Of a stretch of DNA of 10,536 bases, positions 1 through 6,138 are shown piece by piece (position 1 is the first letter of the stretch; each line of letters opens with the position of its first letter). The DNA is from Paracoccaceae bacterium. Lineage in GTDB: Bacteria > Pseudomonadota > Alphaproteobacteria > Rhodobacterales > Rhodobacteraceae. Location of the stretch: contig DOIS01000056.1 of assembly GCA_003511785.1 (NCBI GenBank), positions 1-10,536 of the forward strand, read 5' to 3'. A model generated the notes under the pieces. The model worked only from the letters and a program-made list of their open reading frames with translations. It did not search any database and had not been told where the DNA came from. A program made the position numbers and the translations under genes.

Positions 1-181
1 CAACTTTCGGGCATTGCTCGCGCTGGTGATCTGGCCGCAGGCCACCGGCGGCACGCCCGACCCCGCGCGGCTCGCGGCGGCAGCGGTGACGCTGGCGGTG
101 GGGTTGTGGAGCAAGAACGTCATCGCCGCGATCCTGTCCGGCGCGGCGGTGCTGGGCGCGCTTTTGTGGCTATTGGGATAG
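1..181 (+). CDS. AzlD-like branched-chain amino acid transport subunit, 3' end
   Basis: Only the last 59 residues are in the window; the reading frame is open from base 2 to TAG at 179-181. The peptide is strongly hydrophobic. A segment near the left edge (LLALVIWP) is followed by a short polar loop rich in G, T, P and D, then two further hydrophobic stretches (LAAAAVTLAVGLW and a C-terminal GAAVLGALLWLLG), with the polar WSKN between them. This matches the C-terminal part of AzlD, the small membrane partner of AzlC in branched-chain amino acid (azaleucine) export. The identification rests on pattern and topology over a short fragment. Another small inner-membrane protein cannot be excluded, and an AzlC gene would be expected just left of the window. 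The stop codon lies inside the convergent lipoprotein gene, a 12-nt tail-to-tail overlap. Confidence 0.65.
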   Translation, partial: NFRALLALVIWPQATGGTPDPARLAAAAVTLAVGLWSKNVIAAILSGAAVLGALLWLLG

Positions 182-781
182 CGCCGCGTTCTGGGCCTTG
201 AGCGCGGCCTGGAGATCGGGGCTGTCATCCTCGTGGTATTCTTCCGTCCGCACCCCGGGCAATGTGCCGAACTGCGCGACTAGGCGGTCGGGATACATGG
301 TGTTGGCGACGCTCTCGAAACCGGGCACCTGGCGCAGCACGTTGGACGTGGCACTGGCGCAGAAGGCACTGGGCACCGCGCCATAGCCCTGCACCAGCGC
401 CAGCGCGGTCTCGGCCTGCTGCGGGGTGACCGCGACGGTCTGGATCACCACGTGATGGGTGCTGCGCGCATGGCTGCTCTGGTAGGCGGTGGCCACGGCG
501 GGCGTGATGCCGTAGAGCACGTCGTCGCGATCGGGCACGATCGAGGCGTAGAACGACCCGGCGGGGTCGAAGATCACCCGCTGCGAGCCGTTGACCATCA
601 GCGAAGAATGCGCCCCGGCCCCGGTGCGGTTGTTGATCATCGTGTAGAGACGCAGATAGGCGGGGCCGGCGTCGCGGAAGGACACGGCGGCGATCTGGGC
701 GTCGCTGGCGAAGGGGGCCTTGGGCGCGGCGCAGCCGGCCAGCACAAGACCGAGCGCGGCGAGCGCCGCGAAAAGGCGCAT
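170..781 (-). CDS. Small lipoprotein of unknown function, possibly with a permuted papain-like fold
   Basis: This 203-residue protein starts with a lipoprotein signal peptide: a short basic N-terminus, a hydrophobic core and the lipobox LAGC with Cys17 as the acylated residue. It is therefore expected to be membrane-anchored and face the periplasm. The mature part has no recognised domain name. What can be seen is an AHSSL motif (His58), an FDPAGSF motif (Asp72), a His-rich patch at 104-110, a second cysteine in AFCASATSNVL (Cys141) and an acidic C-terminus. The order His, then DPAG, then Cys within a helix-like segment resembles circularly permuted NlpC/P60 (LRAT/YaeF-like) proteins. That is inference, and no activity is claimed. 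The ATG lies 11 nt after the stop of the cytochrome oxidase subunit IV gene and lacks a clear Shine-Dalgarno, so it is probably co-transcribed and translationally dependent on that gene. Its last 12 nt overlap the convergent AzlD-like gene. Confidence 0.8.
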   Translation of the reverse strand: MRLFAALAALGLVLAGCAAPKAPFASDAQIAAVSFRDAGPAYLRLYTMINNRTGAGAHSSLMVNGSQRVIFDPAGSFYASIVPDRDDVLYGITPAVATAYQSSHARSTHHVVIQTVAVTPQQAETALALVQGYGAVPSAFCASATSNVLRQVPGFESVANTMYPDRLVAQFGTLPGVRTEEYHEDDSPDLQAALKAQNAALSQ

Positions 782-792
782 GGATCGGGCCG

Positions 793-927
793 TCAGCTGA
801 GGAAGGTGGCCATGAAGACCAGCAGGACCATCAGGAAGATCACGGTCCAGGTGGTGAACTTCATGAACCCGTCAAAGGTTTTTTCCTGTTCGGTGATGTC
901 CATTTCGCCGTCTTTGTGCTCAGCCAT
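793..927 (-). CDS. aa3-type cytochrome c oxidase subunit IV
   Basis: This 44-codon gene reads MAEHKDGEMDITEQEKTF at the N-terminus, followed by a short polar linker and one transmembrane helix (about residues 28-43, rich in V, I, F, L and M) ending in FLS. This is the usual size and layout of the bacterial aa3-type cytochrome c oxidase subunit IV family. The family is a single-helix accessory subunit bound to the alphaproteobacterial aa3 oxidase and is not required for the catalytic core. The start is supported by AAGGGA (937-942) 9 nt upstream of the ATG, and by a good -35/-10 pair further up. The lipoprotein gene follows after 11 nt, suggesting a two-gene transcript. The gene is easily missed because of its length. 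Confidence 0.9.
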   Translation of the reverse strand: MAEHKDGEMDITEQEKTFDGFMKFTTWTVIFLMVLLVFMATFLS

Positions 928-965
928 GGTCGCGTGTCCCTTGCGAAGTTTGCCGGTTGGGTAGC

Positions 966-994
966 GTATTGCGAGGAGCGTGTCACCCTGTCAA
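966..994 (-). promoter_or_regulatory. Candidate sigma-70 promoter for the oxidase subunit IV/lipoprotein unit
   Basis: On the minus strand a perfect TTGACA (989-994) is followed after 17 nt by CAATAC (966-971), a weak -10. It would start transcription near position 959, about 30 nt upstream of the subunit IV ATG, leaving room for the AAGGGA ribosome-binding site. The -35 match and spacing are good and the -10 is poor, as is common in alphaproteobacteria. Confidence 0.45.
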
Positions 995-1066
995 TCCGGC
1001 CGCAAAACGGAATCCCGGTGCGGCTGCGATGCGGCGTCGCGCCGCGCTGCGCGCGGCACGACCCGG

Positions 1067-1087
1067 GCGGGGGGCGCTGCCCCCCGC
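1067..1087. repeat. GC-rich perfect hairpin in intergenic gap
   Basis: GCGGGGGGC (1067-1075) and GCCCCCCGC (1079-1087) form a 9-bp perfect stem around a GCT loop. It lies between the 3' end of the DUF6173 gene (stop at 1174) and the upstream region of the oxidase subunit IV gene. Both genes are on the minus strand, so the hairpin could act as a rho-independent-like end for the 1174-4405 unit. However, no T-tract follows it on either strand, so a classical terminator is not supported. It may instead be part of a dispersed intergenic repeat together with the adjacent GTATTT motif at 1098-1117. Confidence 0.5.
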
Positions 1088-1097
1088 GCCCCCCGAA

Positions 1098-1117
1098 GTA
1101 TTTGTGGCAAGAGGAAG
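1098..1117 (+). repeat. GTATTT...AAGAGGAAG intergenic motif
   Basis: The sequence GTATTTGTGGCAAGAGGAAG sits directly after the GC-rich hairpin and a C-run. It resembles the two GTATTT...AGAAAGAAG arms at 7941-7961 (+) and 8111-8131 (-): same GTATTT head, same A/G-rich GAAG tail, nearly the same length. From memory, such AT-containing blocks after GC-rich palindromes are widespread between Rhodobacterales genes. That has to be tested by a genome-wide count. Confidence 0.4.
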
Positions 1118-1173
1118 TTCGGAAGGGGCCATCCTTGCCGGGCGGAGGCGAGTCGGTCGATCCGGAGCACCGG

Positions 1174-1645
1174 TCAGGTCTCCGGCGCCTCCTTGCCCTC
1201 GGGCTCGAGATCCGCGGCCAGGCGGAAGCCGATGCGCGTGGCCTCGGGGCGGTCGGTGGGTTTGGGCATGGCGCACAGGATCACTGCCAATTGGCTGACA
1301 TGCTGGATCAGCTGGGTTTTCGCCCCGCGCGCGTCGGTGCCGTAGAAGGTCACGATGTCGGGATCGAAATAGCCCATCCCCTCGATCCTGAGCACGCCCG
1401 CATCGGCGCCAGCGAAGCCCGGCGCGACCTCGTGTTCCGGGTCGAGCTGTTTCTCGAAGTTTTGGATGTAGAGGATCAGCCGTTCATAGGCCCATTTGGC
1501 CGGGCTCTTGCGCTCGGCCGGCTTCTGCAAATGCGGGGGGCACCGCGTTCAGCGCCGTCTTGTCCCCGTCGCAGTGCACCTCGTGCACGCAGGGAATGGC
1601 GGCGGCCTCGGCGGCCTCGGCGGCGGTCCTGATCTCGTCGGTCAT
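1174..1645 (-). pseudogene. DUF6173-type conserved protein, apparent +1 frameshift
   Basis: The conserved body (EIR-type N-terminus, a CVHEVHCDGDK stretch, then KWAYERLILYIQNFEKQL and MGYFDPDIVTFYGTDA) matches a small Rhodobacterales family that I recall as DUF6173; its function is unknown. It has no signal peptide or membrane segment, so it is probably cytoplasmic. As sequenced, the frame from ATG 1645 is lost at a run of six G on the plus strand (1535-1540, six C in the gene). With five C it would read NAVPPHLQKPAERK and continue to TGA at 1174, giving about 156 residues. A TTG at 1528-1530 is the only downstream start-like codon in the second frame and is just a Leu of the intact protein. 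AAGGGG lies 8 nt before the ATG. The gene begins 4 nt after the stop of the MBL-fold gene, so it belongs to that transcription unit. Sequencing error is more likely than true decay. Confidence 0.75.
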
Positions 1646-1649
1646 GCGC

Positions 1650-2696
1650 TTACCCCTTGCGTTGGTAGAGCCACGCCCCGTCGGCGCGACGGGTGCGGAT
1701 CACCGCGCCCGTGTGGTAGAGGTGGTTCACATGCGCGACCGCCTCGACCAGGGCGAGGCCGTATTCCCCCTCGGAAATCGAGCGCTTGAACAGCGGTGCG
1801 AAACAGGCCGAGGCGGGTTTGGGTTCCGAGAGGTGCTCGAGCAGGCGATAGAGCGCGCCGTGGTGGTTGTCGATGAGCTGGCTCATCCGGCGCGGCAGCC
1901 CGGTGAACGGCAGCTTGTGCCCGCCCAGCGCCAGGTGGTCGGGCCGGGCCAGCGCGGACAGCCGCTCGCAGGCCTCCAGCCAGTCGGCCAGCGGGTCGGC
2001 CATGGGCTCGGTCGCGTAGACGCCGATATTGGGGCTGATCGAGGACAGGATCTGATCGCCGGTCAGCACGAGATTGTCGTCGCGGCTCCAGAAGGTGGCG
2101 TGTTCGGGGGCGTGGCCATTGCCGATATGCACGTCCCAGTCGCACCCGCCCATGGCGATGACATCGCCCTGCTGCACGCGGGTGAAGCCCAGCGGCATGG
2201 GATAGACCATGTCCGAGAAGTTGAACGGTCGCTCGGCCATGCGCTTTTCCAGCACCTCCGGGTCCATGCCCGCGCTGCGGTAGTAGTCGAGCGTCTCCTC
2301 GGGCCAGCTTTCCTGCACGTCGAGGGTCAGCATCCGGGCAAAGAGCCAGGCGGTGCGGGTTGTGACCAGCTCGGCGCCGTGCTCGGACTGGAACCAGCCG
2401 GCATTGCCCATGTGGTCGGGGTGGTGATGGGTCACGACCACGCGGCGCACCGGCTTGCCAGCCAGAGGACCGGCGAGCAGTGCCTCCCATATGCCGCGGC
2501 TTTTCTTCGAGGTCATGCCGGTGTCGATCACCGTCCAGCCGTCGCCGTCGTCCAGCGCATAGACGTTGACATGGTCGAGCTTCATCGGCAGCGGCAGGCG
2601 CATCCAGAGCACGCCCTCGGCCACCTCGATGGCCGCGCCCAGCTCGGGCGGGTTCTCCCAGGGATAGCGCGGGGCGAGTTGGGCGGCGTCCTCCAT
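1650..2696 (-). CDS. MBL-fold metallohydrolase
   Basis: This 348-residue protein shows the metallo-beta-lactamase fold in order. Asp58 lies in the VIDTG strand end. The zinc motif HxHxDH is in THHHPDHMGN (His90, His92, Asp94, His95). His195 is in GNGHAPEH, Asp214 in VLTGD and His260 in GGHKLPF. All the usual metal ligands for a two-zinc site are therefore present. The C-terminal third (about 265-348) is helical and resembles the winged-helix-like tail of LACTB2-type enzymes. Members of this superfamily include glyoxalase II-like thioesterases, lactonases and nucleases; the substrate cannot be read here. There is no signal peptide. Its ATG shares one base with the stop of the DmdC-family gene (TGATG), which indicates translational coupling, and the DUF6173 gene follows after 4 nt. 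A thioesterase or hydrolase acting on a product of the dehydrogenase would fit, but this is inference. Confidence 0.9.
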   Translation of the reverse strand: MEDAAQLAPRYPWENPPELGAAIEVAEGVLWMRLPLPMKLDHVNVYALDDGDGWTVIDTGMTSKKSRGIWEALLAGPLAGKPVRRVVVTHHHPDHMGNAGWFQSEHGAELVTTRTAWLFARMLTLDVQESWPEETLDYYRSAGMDPEVLEKRMAERPFNFSDMVYPMPLGFTRVQQGDVIAMGGCDWDVHIGNGHAPEHATFWSRDDNLVLTGDQILSSISPNIGVYATEPMADPLADWLEACERLSALARPDHLALGGHKLPFTGLPRRMSQLIDNHHGALYRLLEHLSEPKPASACFAPLFKRSISEGEYGLALVEAVAHVNHLYHTGAVIRTRRADGAWLYQRKG

Positions 2697-4405
2697 CAGG
2701 CCGAGGCCAGGTGGTCGAGATTCATCGCGTAAAGCCCGCCCATGCCGGCCTGGGCATGAACCAGAAGCCCGGCATGTTCCGGCAGTATCCGCTCGATATA
2801 GAAGCGCGCCAGCACCTCGCGCGGGCCGCCCGGGTCGGCCATGGCGGCCATCAGGTGGAAATGCCCGCCCAGCACCCGGGCGAAGGCGCGCAGGTAGGGC
2901 ACGGCGCCGGCAAAGCGGTTGTCGGTGTCGTCCTGCGCCACCAGCCATTCCGAGGTCTCGCGCAGCGTCTCGGTCGCCTGCCAGACGGCCTCGGCCAGCT
3001 CGGGCAGCGGGGCGCGGGCGCGCTCGGCATGGGTCTCGATTTCGTCCAGCAGGCGAGCGGCGGCCTCGCCCCCGTCCATCATCTTGCGCGCCACCAGGTC
3101 CATGGCCTGGATGCCGTTGGTGCCCTCGTAGATCGCGGTCACGCGCACGTCGCGCAGGTATTGCGCGGCGCCGGCCTCCTCGACGAAGCCCATGCCGCCA
3201 TGCACCTGGATGCCGATATCGGCCACGTTGATGCCGGTCTCGGTGCCGAAGGCCTTGGCGATGGGCGTCAGGAAGGCGGCGCGGCGGCCCCAATGATCCT
3301 CGCCGGTGGCGTCCTCCATGTCGATCGCCACGGCGCAGGAGAGCGCGATGGCGCGGGCGGCGAAGACATCGGCCTTCATCTCCATCAGCATCCGGCGCAC
3401 ATCGGCATGGGCGGCGATGGAGTAACCATGCAGCGAGGTGCCCTGCTTGCGCTCGATGGCATAGGCCAGCGCGTGCTGGAACGCCCCCTCGGCCACGCCG
3501 ATGCCTTGCAGGCCGACGCCGAGGCGGGCGTTGTTCATCATGGTGAACATCGCCGCCATGCCGCGATTCTCCTCGCCCACCAGCCAGCCGGTGGCGCCGT
3601 CATACTGCATCACGCAAGTGGGCGAGCCATGCAGCCCCATCTTGTGTTCCAGCGAGACGACGCTCACGCCATTGGCCTGGCCCGCCCGGCCCTGGTCGTC
3701 GGGCAGGCGCTTGGGCACCAGGAACAGGCTGATCCCCTTGGTGCCGGCGGGCGCGTCGGGCAGACGGGCCAGCACCAGGTGGCAGACATTCTCGGTGAAG
3801 TCGTTGTCGCCCCAGGAAATGTAAATCTTCTGCCCGGTGATCGCATAGGTGCCATCGCCATCGGGCACCGCGCGGGTGGTCAGCGCGCCCACGTCCGAGC
3901 CGGCCTGCGGCTCGGTCAGGTTCATGGTGCCCGACCACTCGCCCGACATCAGCTTGGGCAGATAGAGCGCCTTGAGCTCGTCGCTGGCGTGATGCTCGAG
4001 CGCCTCGATCTGGCCCTGGCTCATCAGCGGGGCCAGTTGCAGCGAGAGACAGGCCGCCGACATCATGTCGTTGAGCGCGGCCGACACCGACATGGGCAGG
4101 CCCATGCCGCCAAAGTCGGGATCGCCGTTGATCCCGACCCAACCGCCCTCGGCAATCGCCTTCCACGCCTCGGCATAGCCGGGAGGGCTGCGCACCACGC
4201 CGTTTTCCAGCCGGGCGGGATGCAGGTCGCCGTTGCGCTGGAGCGGGGCCATCACGTCCTGGCAGAGCTTGCCGGCCTCGCTGAGGATCGCGCTGACGGT
4301 CTCGCTGCTGGCGTCGGCATAGCGATCGGTGGCGGCGACCTGGTCGTATCCGACGACATGGGCGTAAAGGAATTCGAACTCGGAAACGGGGGCGCGGAAG
4401 GGCAT
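2696..4405 (-). CDS. DmdC-family acyl-CoA dehydrogenase (3-methylmercaptopropionyl-CoA dehydrogenase-like)
   Basis: This is a 569-residue flavoprotein of the long acyl-CoA dehydrogenase group that contains DmdC, which oxidises 3-methylmercaptopropionyl-CoA to methylthioacryloyl-CoA in DMSP demethylation. An N-terminal extension (1-75) precedes the dehydrogenase core. The core has the signature NLTEPQAGSD (162-171), the middle beta domain with GQKIYISWGDNDFT, and the C-terminal helical domain. The catalytic base is Glu427 in IYEGTNGIQ. An extra C-terminal domain (about 460-569) distinguishes this group from 380-residue enzymes. The start at 4405 is chosen because GGAGAA (4412-4417) lies 6 nt upstream and MPFRAPVSEF matches the family N-terminus; the upstream in-frame codons are poor in SD. 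Roseobacters usually carry several DmdC paralogues, so DMSP specificity is not established. No dmdB or dmdD is visible nearby, and another acyl-CoA substrate is equally possible. Confidence 0.9.
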   Translation of the reverse strand: MPFRAPVSEFEFLYAHVVGYDQVAATDRYADASSETVSAILSEAGKLCQDVMAPLQRNGDLHPARLENGVVRSPPGYAEAWKAIAEGGWVGINGDPDFGGMGLPMSVSAALNDMMSAACLSLQLAPLMSQGQIEALEHHASDELKALYLPKLMSGEWSGTMNLTEPQAGSDVGALTTRAVPDGDGTYAITGQKIYISWGDNDFTENVCHLVLARLPDAPAGTKGISLFLVPKRLPDDQGRAGQANGVSVVSLEHKMGLHGSPTCVMQYDGATGWLVGEENRGMAAMFTMMNNARLGVGLQGIGVAEGAFQHALAYAIERKQGTSLHGYSIAAHADVRRMLMEMKADVFAARAIALSCAVAIDMEDATGEDHWGRRAAFLTPIAKAFGTETGINVADIGIQVHGGMGFVEEAGAAQYLRDVRVTAIYEGTNGIQAMDLVARKMMDGGEAAARLLDEIETHAERARAPLPELAEAVWQATETLRETSEWLVAQDDTDNRFAGAVPYLRAFARVLGGHFHLMAAMADPGGPREVLARFYIERILPEHAGLLVHAQAGMGGLYAMNLDHLASA

Positions 4406-4483
4406 CGGGTCTTCTCCGGTCGGGGCCGCGCGACAGGGGGCCGGAATAGGCGCGGGTGACGCAACGGCGGGCACTCACTCCGA

Positions 4484-4513
4484 GGTATCGGGCACCGGGC
4501 CCGCGTCAATCAA
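4484..4513 (-). promoter_or_regulatory. Weak candidate promoter upstream of the DmdC-family gene
   Basis: On the minus strand TTGATT (4508-4513) and GATACC (4484-4489) are separated by 18 nt, giving a leader of roughly 70 nt before the ATG at 4405. Both boxes match the consensus only partly. The 156-bp gap to yqgE makes a promoter here likely, but this exact position is a guess. Confidence 0.2.
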
Positions 4514-4561
4514 CCGAAACGCCGCGTCATCGCCCGCCGCGGCAGGCGCGGCGCGGGACGC

Positions 4562-5116
4562 TCAGGCCCGCCCCGCATCGGCCGAAAGCGTCAGGGGATC
4601 GACCCCCAGCCGGGCCAGCGCGGCACCCCATTTCTCGGCATTGGGCGTGTCGAAGACCAGCTTGGGGTCGGCCTCGGTGGTGAGCCAGCCGTTCATGGCG
4701 ATCTCGCTTTCCAGTTGCCCCGGCCCCCAGCCAGCATAACCCAGCACCATCATCGACCGCTCGGGGCCGCGCCCCTCGGCGATGTCCTCGAGAATGTCGA
4801 GCGTGGCGGTCATGGCAAACCCGTCGTTCACCGCCAGGGTTTGCAGGTTCGAGGCGTAATCCGGCGTGTGCAGCACGAACCCGCGCGCGCCCTCGACAGG
4901 GCCGCCGAAATAGACCGGCACGTTGCGCTGACCCGGGCCGGGCGTCAACTCGAGCTGGGTCATCAGCTCTTTCATGGTGACGTCGGCCGAGGGCTTGTTG
5001 ACGATCAATCCCATCGCCGCCTCGTCGTCATGGCTGCACAGGAACACCACCGAATGATCGAATCGCGGATCGCCCATGCCGGGCATCGCGATCAGCAGTT
5101 TTCCGGTGAGATTCAT
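4562..5116 (-). CDS. yqgE: YqgE/AlgH family protein
   Basis: This 184-residue protein has the hallmarks of the UPF0301 (YqgE/AlgH) family. They are the opening LTGKLLIAMPGMGDPRF, the GLIVNKP strand (about 37-43), the YFGGPV turn (about 69-74) and the late GYAGWGPGQLESEI block. Its length is close to the usual 185-190 residues. The molecular function is not established; the family is cytoplasmic and very widely conserved. Three starts are possible: GTG 5128, ATG 5125 and ATG 5116. ATG 5116 is preferred because GGTGAT (5124-5129) lies 7 nt upstream and the family begins at this residue. It is divergent from the DsbD-like gene and 156 bp upstream of the DmdC-family gene, with which it probably does not share a transcript. 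Confidence 0.93.
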   Translation of the reverse strand: MNLTGKLLIAMPGMGDPRFDHSVVFLCSHDDEAAMGLIVNKPSADVTMKELMTQLELTPGPGQRNVPVYFGGPVEGARGFVLHTPDYASNLQTLAVNDGFAMTATLDILEDIAEGRGPERSMMVLGYAGWGPGQLESEIAMNGWLTTEADPKLVFDTPNAEKWGAALARLGVDPLTLSADAGRA

Positions 5117-5123
5117 GGCAGGC

Positions 5124-5129
5124 ATCACC
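5124..5129 (-). promoter_or_regulatory. Ribosome-binding site deciding the yqgE start
   Basis: GGTGAT on the minus strand, 7 nt before ATG 5116. It overlaps the alternative starts at 5125 and 5128, which then have no well-spaced SD of their own (an AGGGG lies only 2 nt or less away from them). Confidence 0.5.
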
Positions 5130-5241
5130 CCTTTTCGCCGGTCCCGATCCTCAGGGGGTCAGGATGGACCCTGACCCGGCGACGCGCAAGGTCTCGCTCT
5201 CGGGGCGCGCGCGGAAATTCCCCGGCTGACCCGAACGTGAC

Positions 5242-5270
5242 TTGGCAAGCAACGTGGATTGGGCCATTTA
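5242..5270 (+). promoter_or_regulatory. Weak candidate promoter for the DsbD-like gene
   Basis: TTGGCA (5242-5247) is followed after 17 nt by CATTTA (5265-5270). The -35 is good and the -10 poor. If used, transcription would start almost at ATG 5277, giving a leaderless or very short leader. The 160-bp region between yqgE and this gene must hold divergent promoters, and this is the best plus-strand candidate I see. Confidence 0.2.
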
Positions 5271-5276
5271 GGTTCC

Positions 5277-6092
5277 ATGTTTCGCATGTTTGCCCTCCGT
5301 CTCGCCGCCGCGCTCGCCGCAGGCCTGCTGGCCGCCGCGCCGATGCGCGCGGGGCCGCTGGACGACCTGGTTGCCCTCGACGTGCTCGATGGCGGGATGA
5401 CCGAGCGCGGCACCTACCAGGCGGCTCTGCGGCTGACCCTGTCGGACGGGTGGAAGACCTATTGGCGTGCGCCGGGCGAGGCCGGCATCCCGCCGCAGAT
5501 CGACTGGCGCGGCTCGCGCAACCTGCGCGCCGTGCAGATCACCTGGCCCGCGCCGCATGTGTTCGACCAGGGCGGCGTGCGCACGATCGGCTATGAGCGG
5601 CAGATGGTGCTGCCGGTCGAGATCACCCCCGAGATCCCCGGCCAGCCCGTGCGGCTGAAGGGCGAGATCGCGTTCGGACTGTGCAAGGACGTCTGTATCC
5701 CCGGCGAGCTGCGTTTCGACCAGGCCCTGGATGCGCGGGCCGGGCGCAACCCCGCCATCGCAGCGGCGCTGGCGCAACGCCCGTTCTCGGCCCGCGAGGC
5801 CGGGGTACGCGCCAGCGTCTGCCACCTGACGCCCACGCCCGACGGAATCCGCGTCGAGGCGCATATCACCATGCCATCCGCGGGCGGCAACGAGATCGCG
5901 GTGATCGAGCCGGCGGACCCTGCGCTCTGGGCCGAAGAGCCGCGGGTGACGCGGCGCGGCGACACGCTGATCGCCTCCGCGGAGTTGGTCCATGGCGCGG
6001 GCGGGGCCTACGCGCTGGATCGCTCGCAGCTGCGCATCACGGTTCTGGGCCGCGACCACGCGGTGGACATTCGCGGCTGTGCCGCCGGGTGA
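5277..6092 (+). CDS. Periplasmic DsbD alpha-domain-like protein
   Basis: This 271-residue protein begins with a Sec-type signal peptide (basic start, Ala/Leu core, likely cut near APMRA-GPLDD at residue 25). The mature part matches the N-terminal (alpha) immunoglobulin-like domain of DsbD/ScsB-type thiol:disulfide reductases. It has LSDGWKTYWRAPGEAGIPP (about 55-73), TIGYERQMVLPVEI, and the redox-type cysteine motif GLCKDVCIPGEL with Cys136 and Cys140. Two more cysteines (Cys182, Cys268) could form a second disulfide. The transmembrane beta domain and the thioredoxin-like gamma domain of full DsbD are absent, so electrons would have to come from a separate membrane protein. The ATG at 5277 is preferred over the in-frame TTG at 5259 and ATG at 5286, with only a weak AGG 4 nt upstream. 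The Nudix gene follows 46 nt downstream on the same strand. Confidence 0.85.
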   Translation: MFRMFALRLAAALAAGLLAAAPMRAGPLDDLVALDVLDGGMTERGTYQAALRLTLSDGWKTYWRAPGEAGIPPQIDWRGSRNLRAVQITWPAPHVFDQGGVRTIGYERQMVLPVEITPEIPGQPVRLKGEIAFGLCKDVCIPGELRFDQALDARAGRNPAIAAALAQRPFSAREAGVRASVCHLTPTPDGIRVEAHITMPSAGGNEIAVIEPADPALWAEEPRVTRRGDTLIASAELVHGAGGAYALDRSQLRITVLGRDHAVDIRGCAAG

Positions 6093-6129
6093 CGACCAGA
6101 CCGATGGGGCGCCGGTCGCACGCCGCCCC

Positions 6130-6134
6130 GGAGG
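6130..6134 (+). promoter_or_regulatory. Ribosome-binding site supporting the GTG start of the Nudix gene
   Basis: GGAGG lies 4 nt before GTG 6139. It is the only strong SD in the gap after the DsbD-like gene. The GTG at 6089 that overlaps the upstream stop is in another frame. Confidence 0.5.
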
Positions 6135-6138
6135 CCCG

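Noticed and set aside
1602..1622. Short tandem GCGGCCTCG repeat
   Set aside because: Two copies only. It encodes the Ala/Glu stretch near the N-terminus of the DUF6173 protein and is ordinary low-complexity coding sequence.
1560..2732. Plus-strand open frame of 390 codons
   Set aside because: Antisense to the MBL-fold gene, which has all its metal-binding residues; this frame has no family features.
2697..3293. N-terminal extension of the MBL-fold frame upstream of ATG 2696
   Set aside because: The frame stays open by chance inside the dehydrogenase gene. The extension is Arg-rich, and the ATG in TGATG is the natural coupled start.
2711..4459. Long plus-strand open frame of 582 codons
   Set aside because: It lies wholly antisense to the DmdC-family dehydrogenase. 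Its His/Gly/Ala-rich composition is what the complementary frame of a GC-rich gene gives, and no domain is visible.
6089..6092. GTGA overlap start for the Nudix gene
   Set aside because: This GTG is out of frame with the Nudix domain. Using it would need a further missing base, while GTG 6139 has a GGAGG and needs none.
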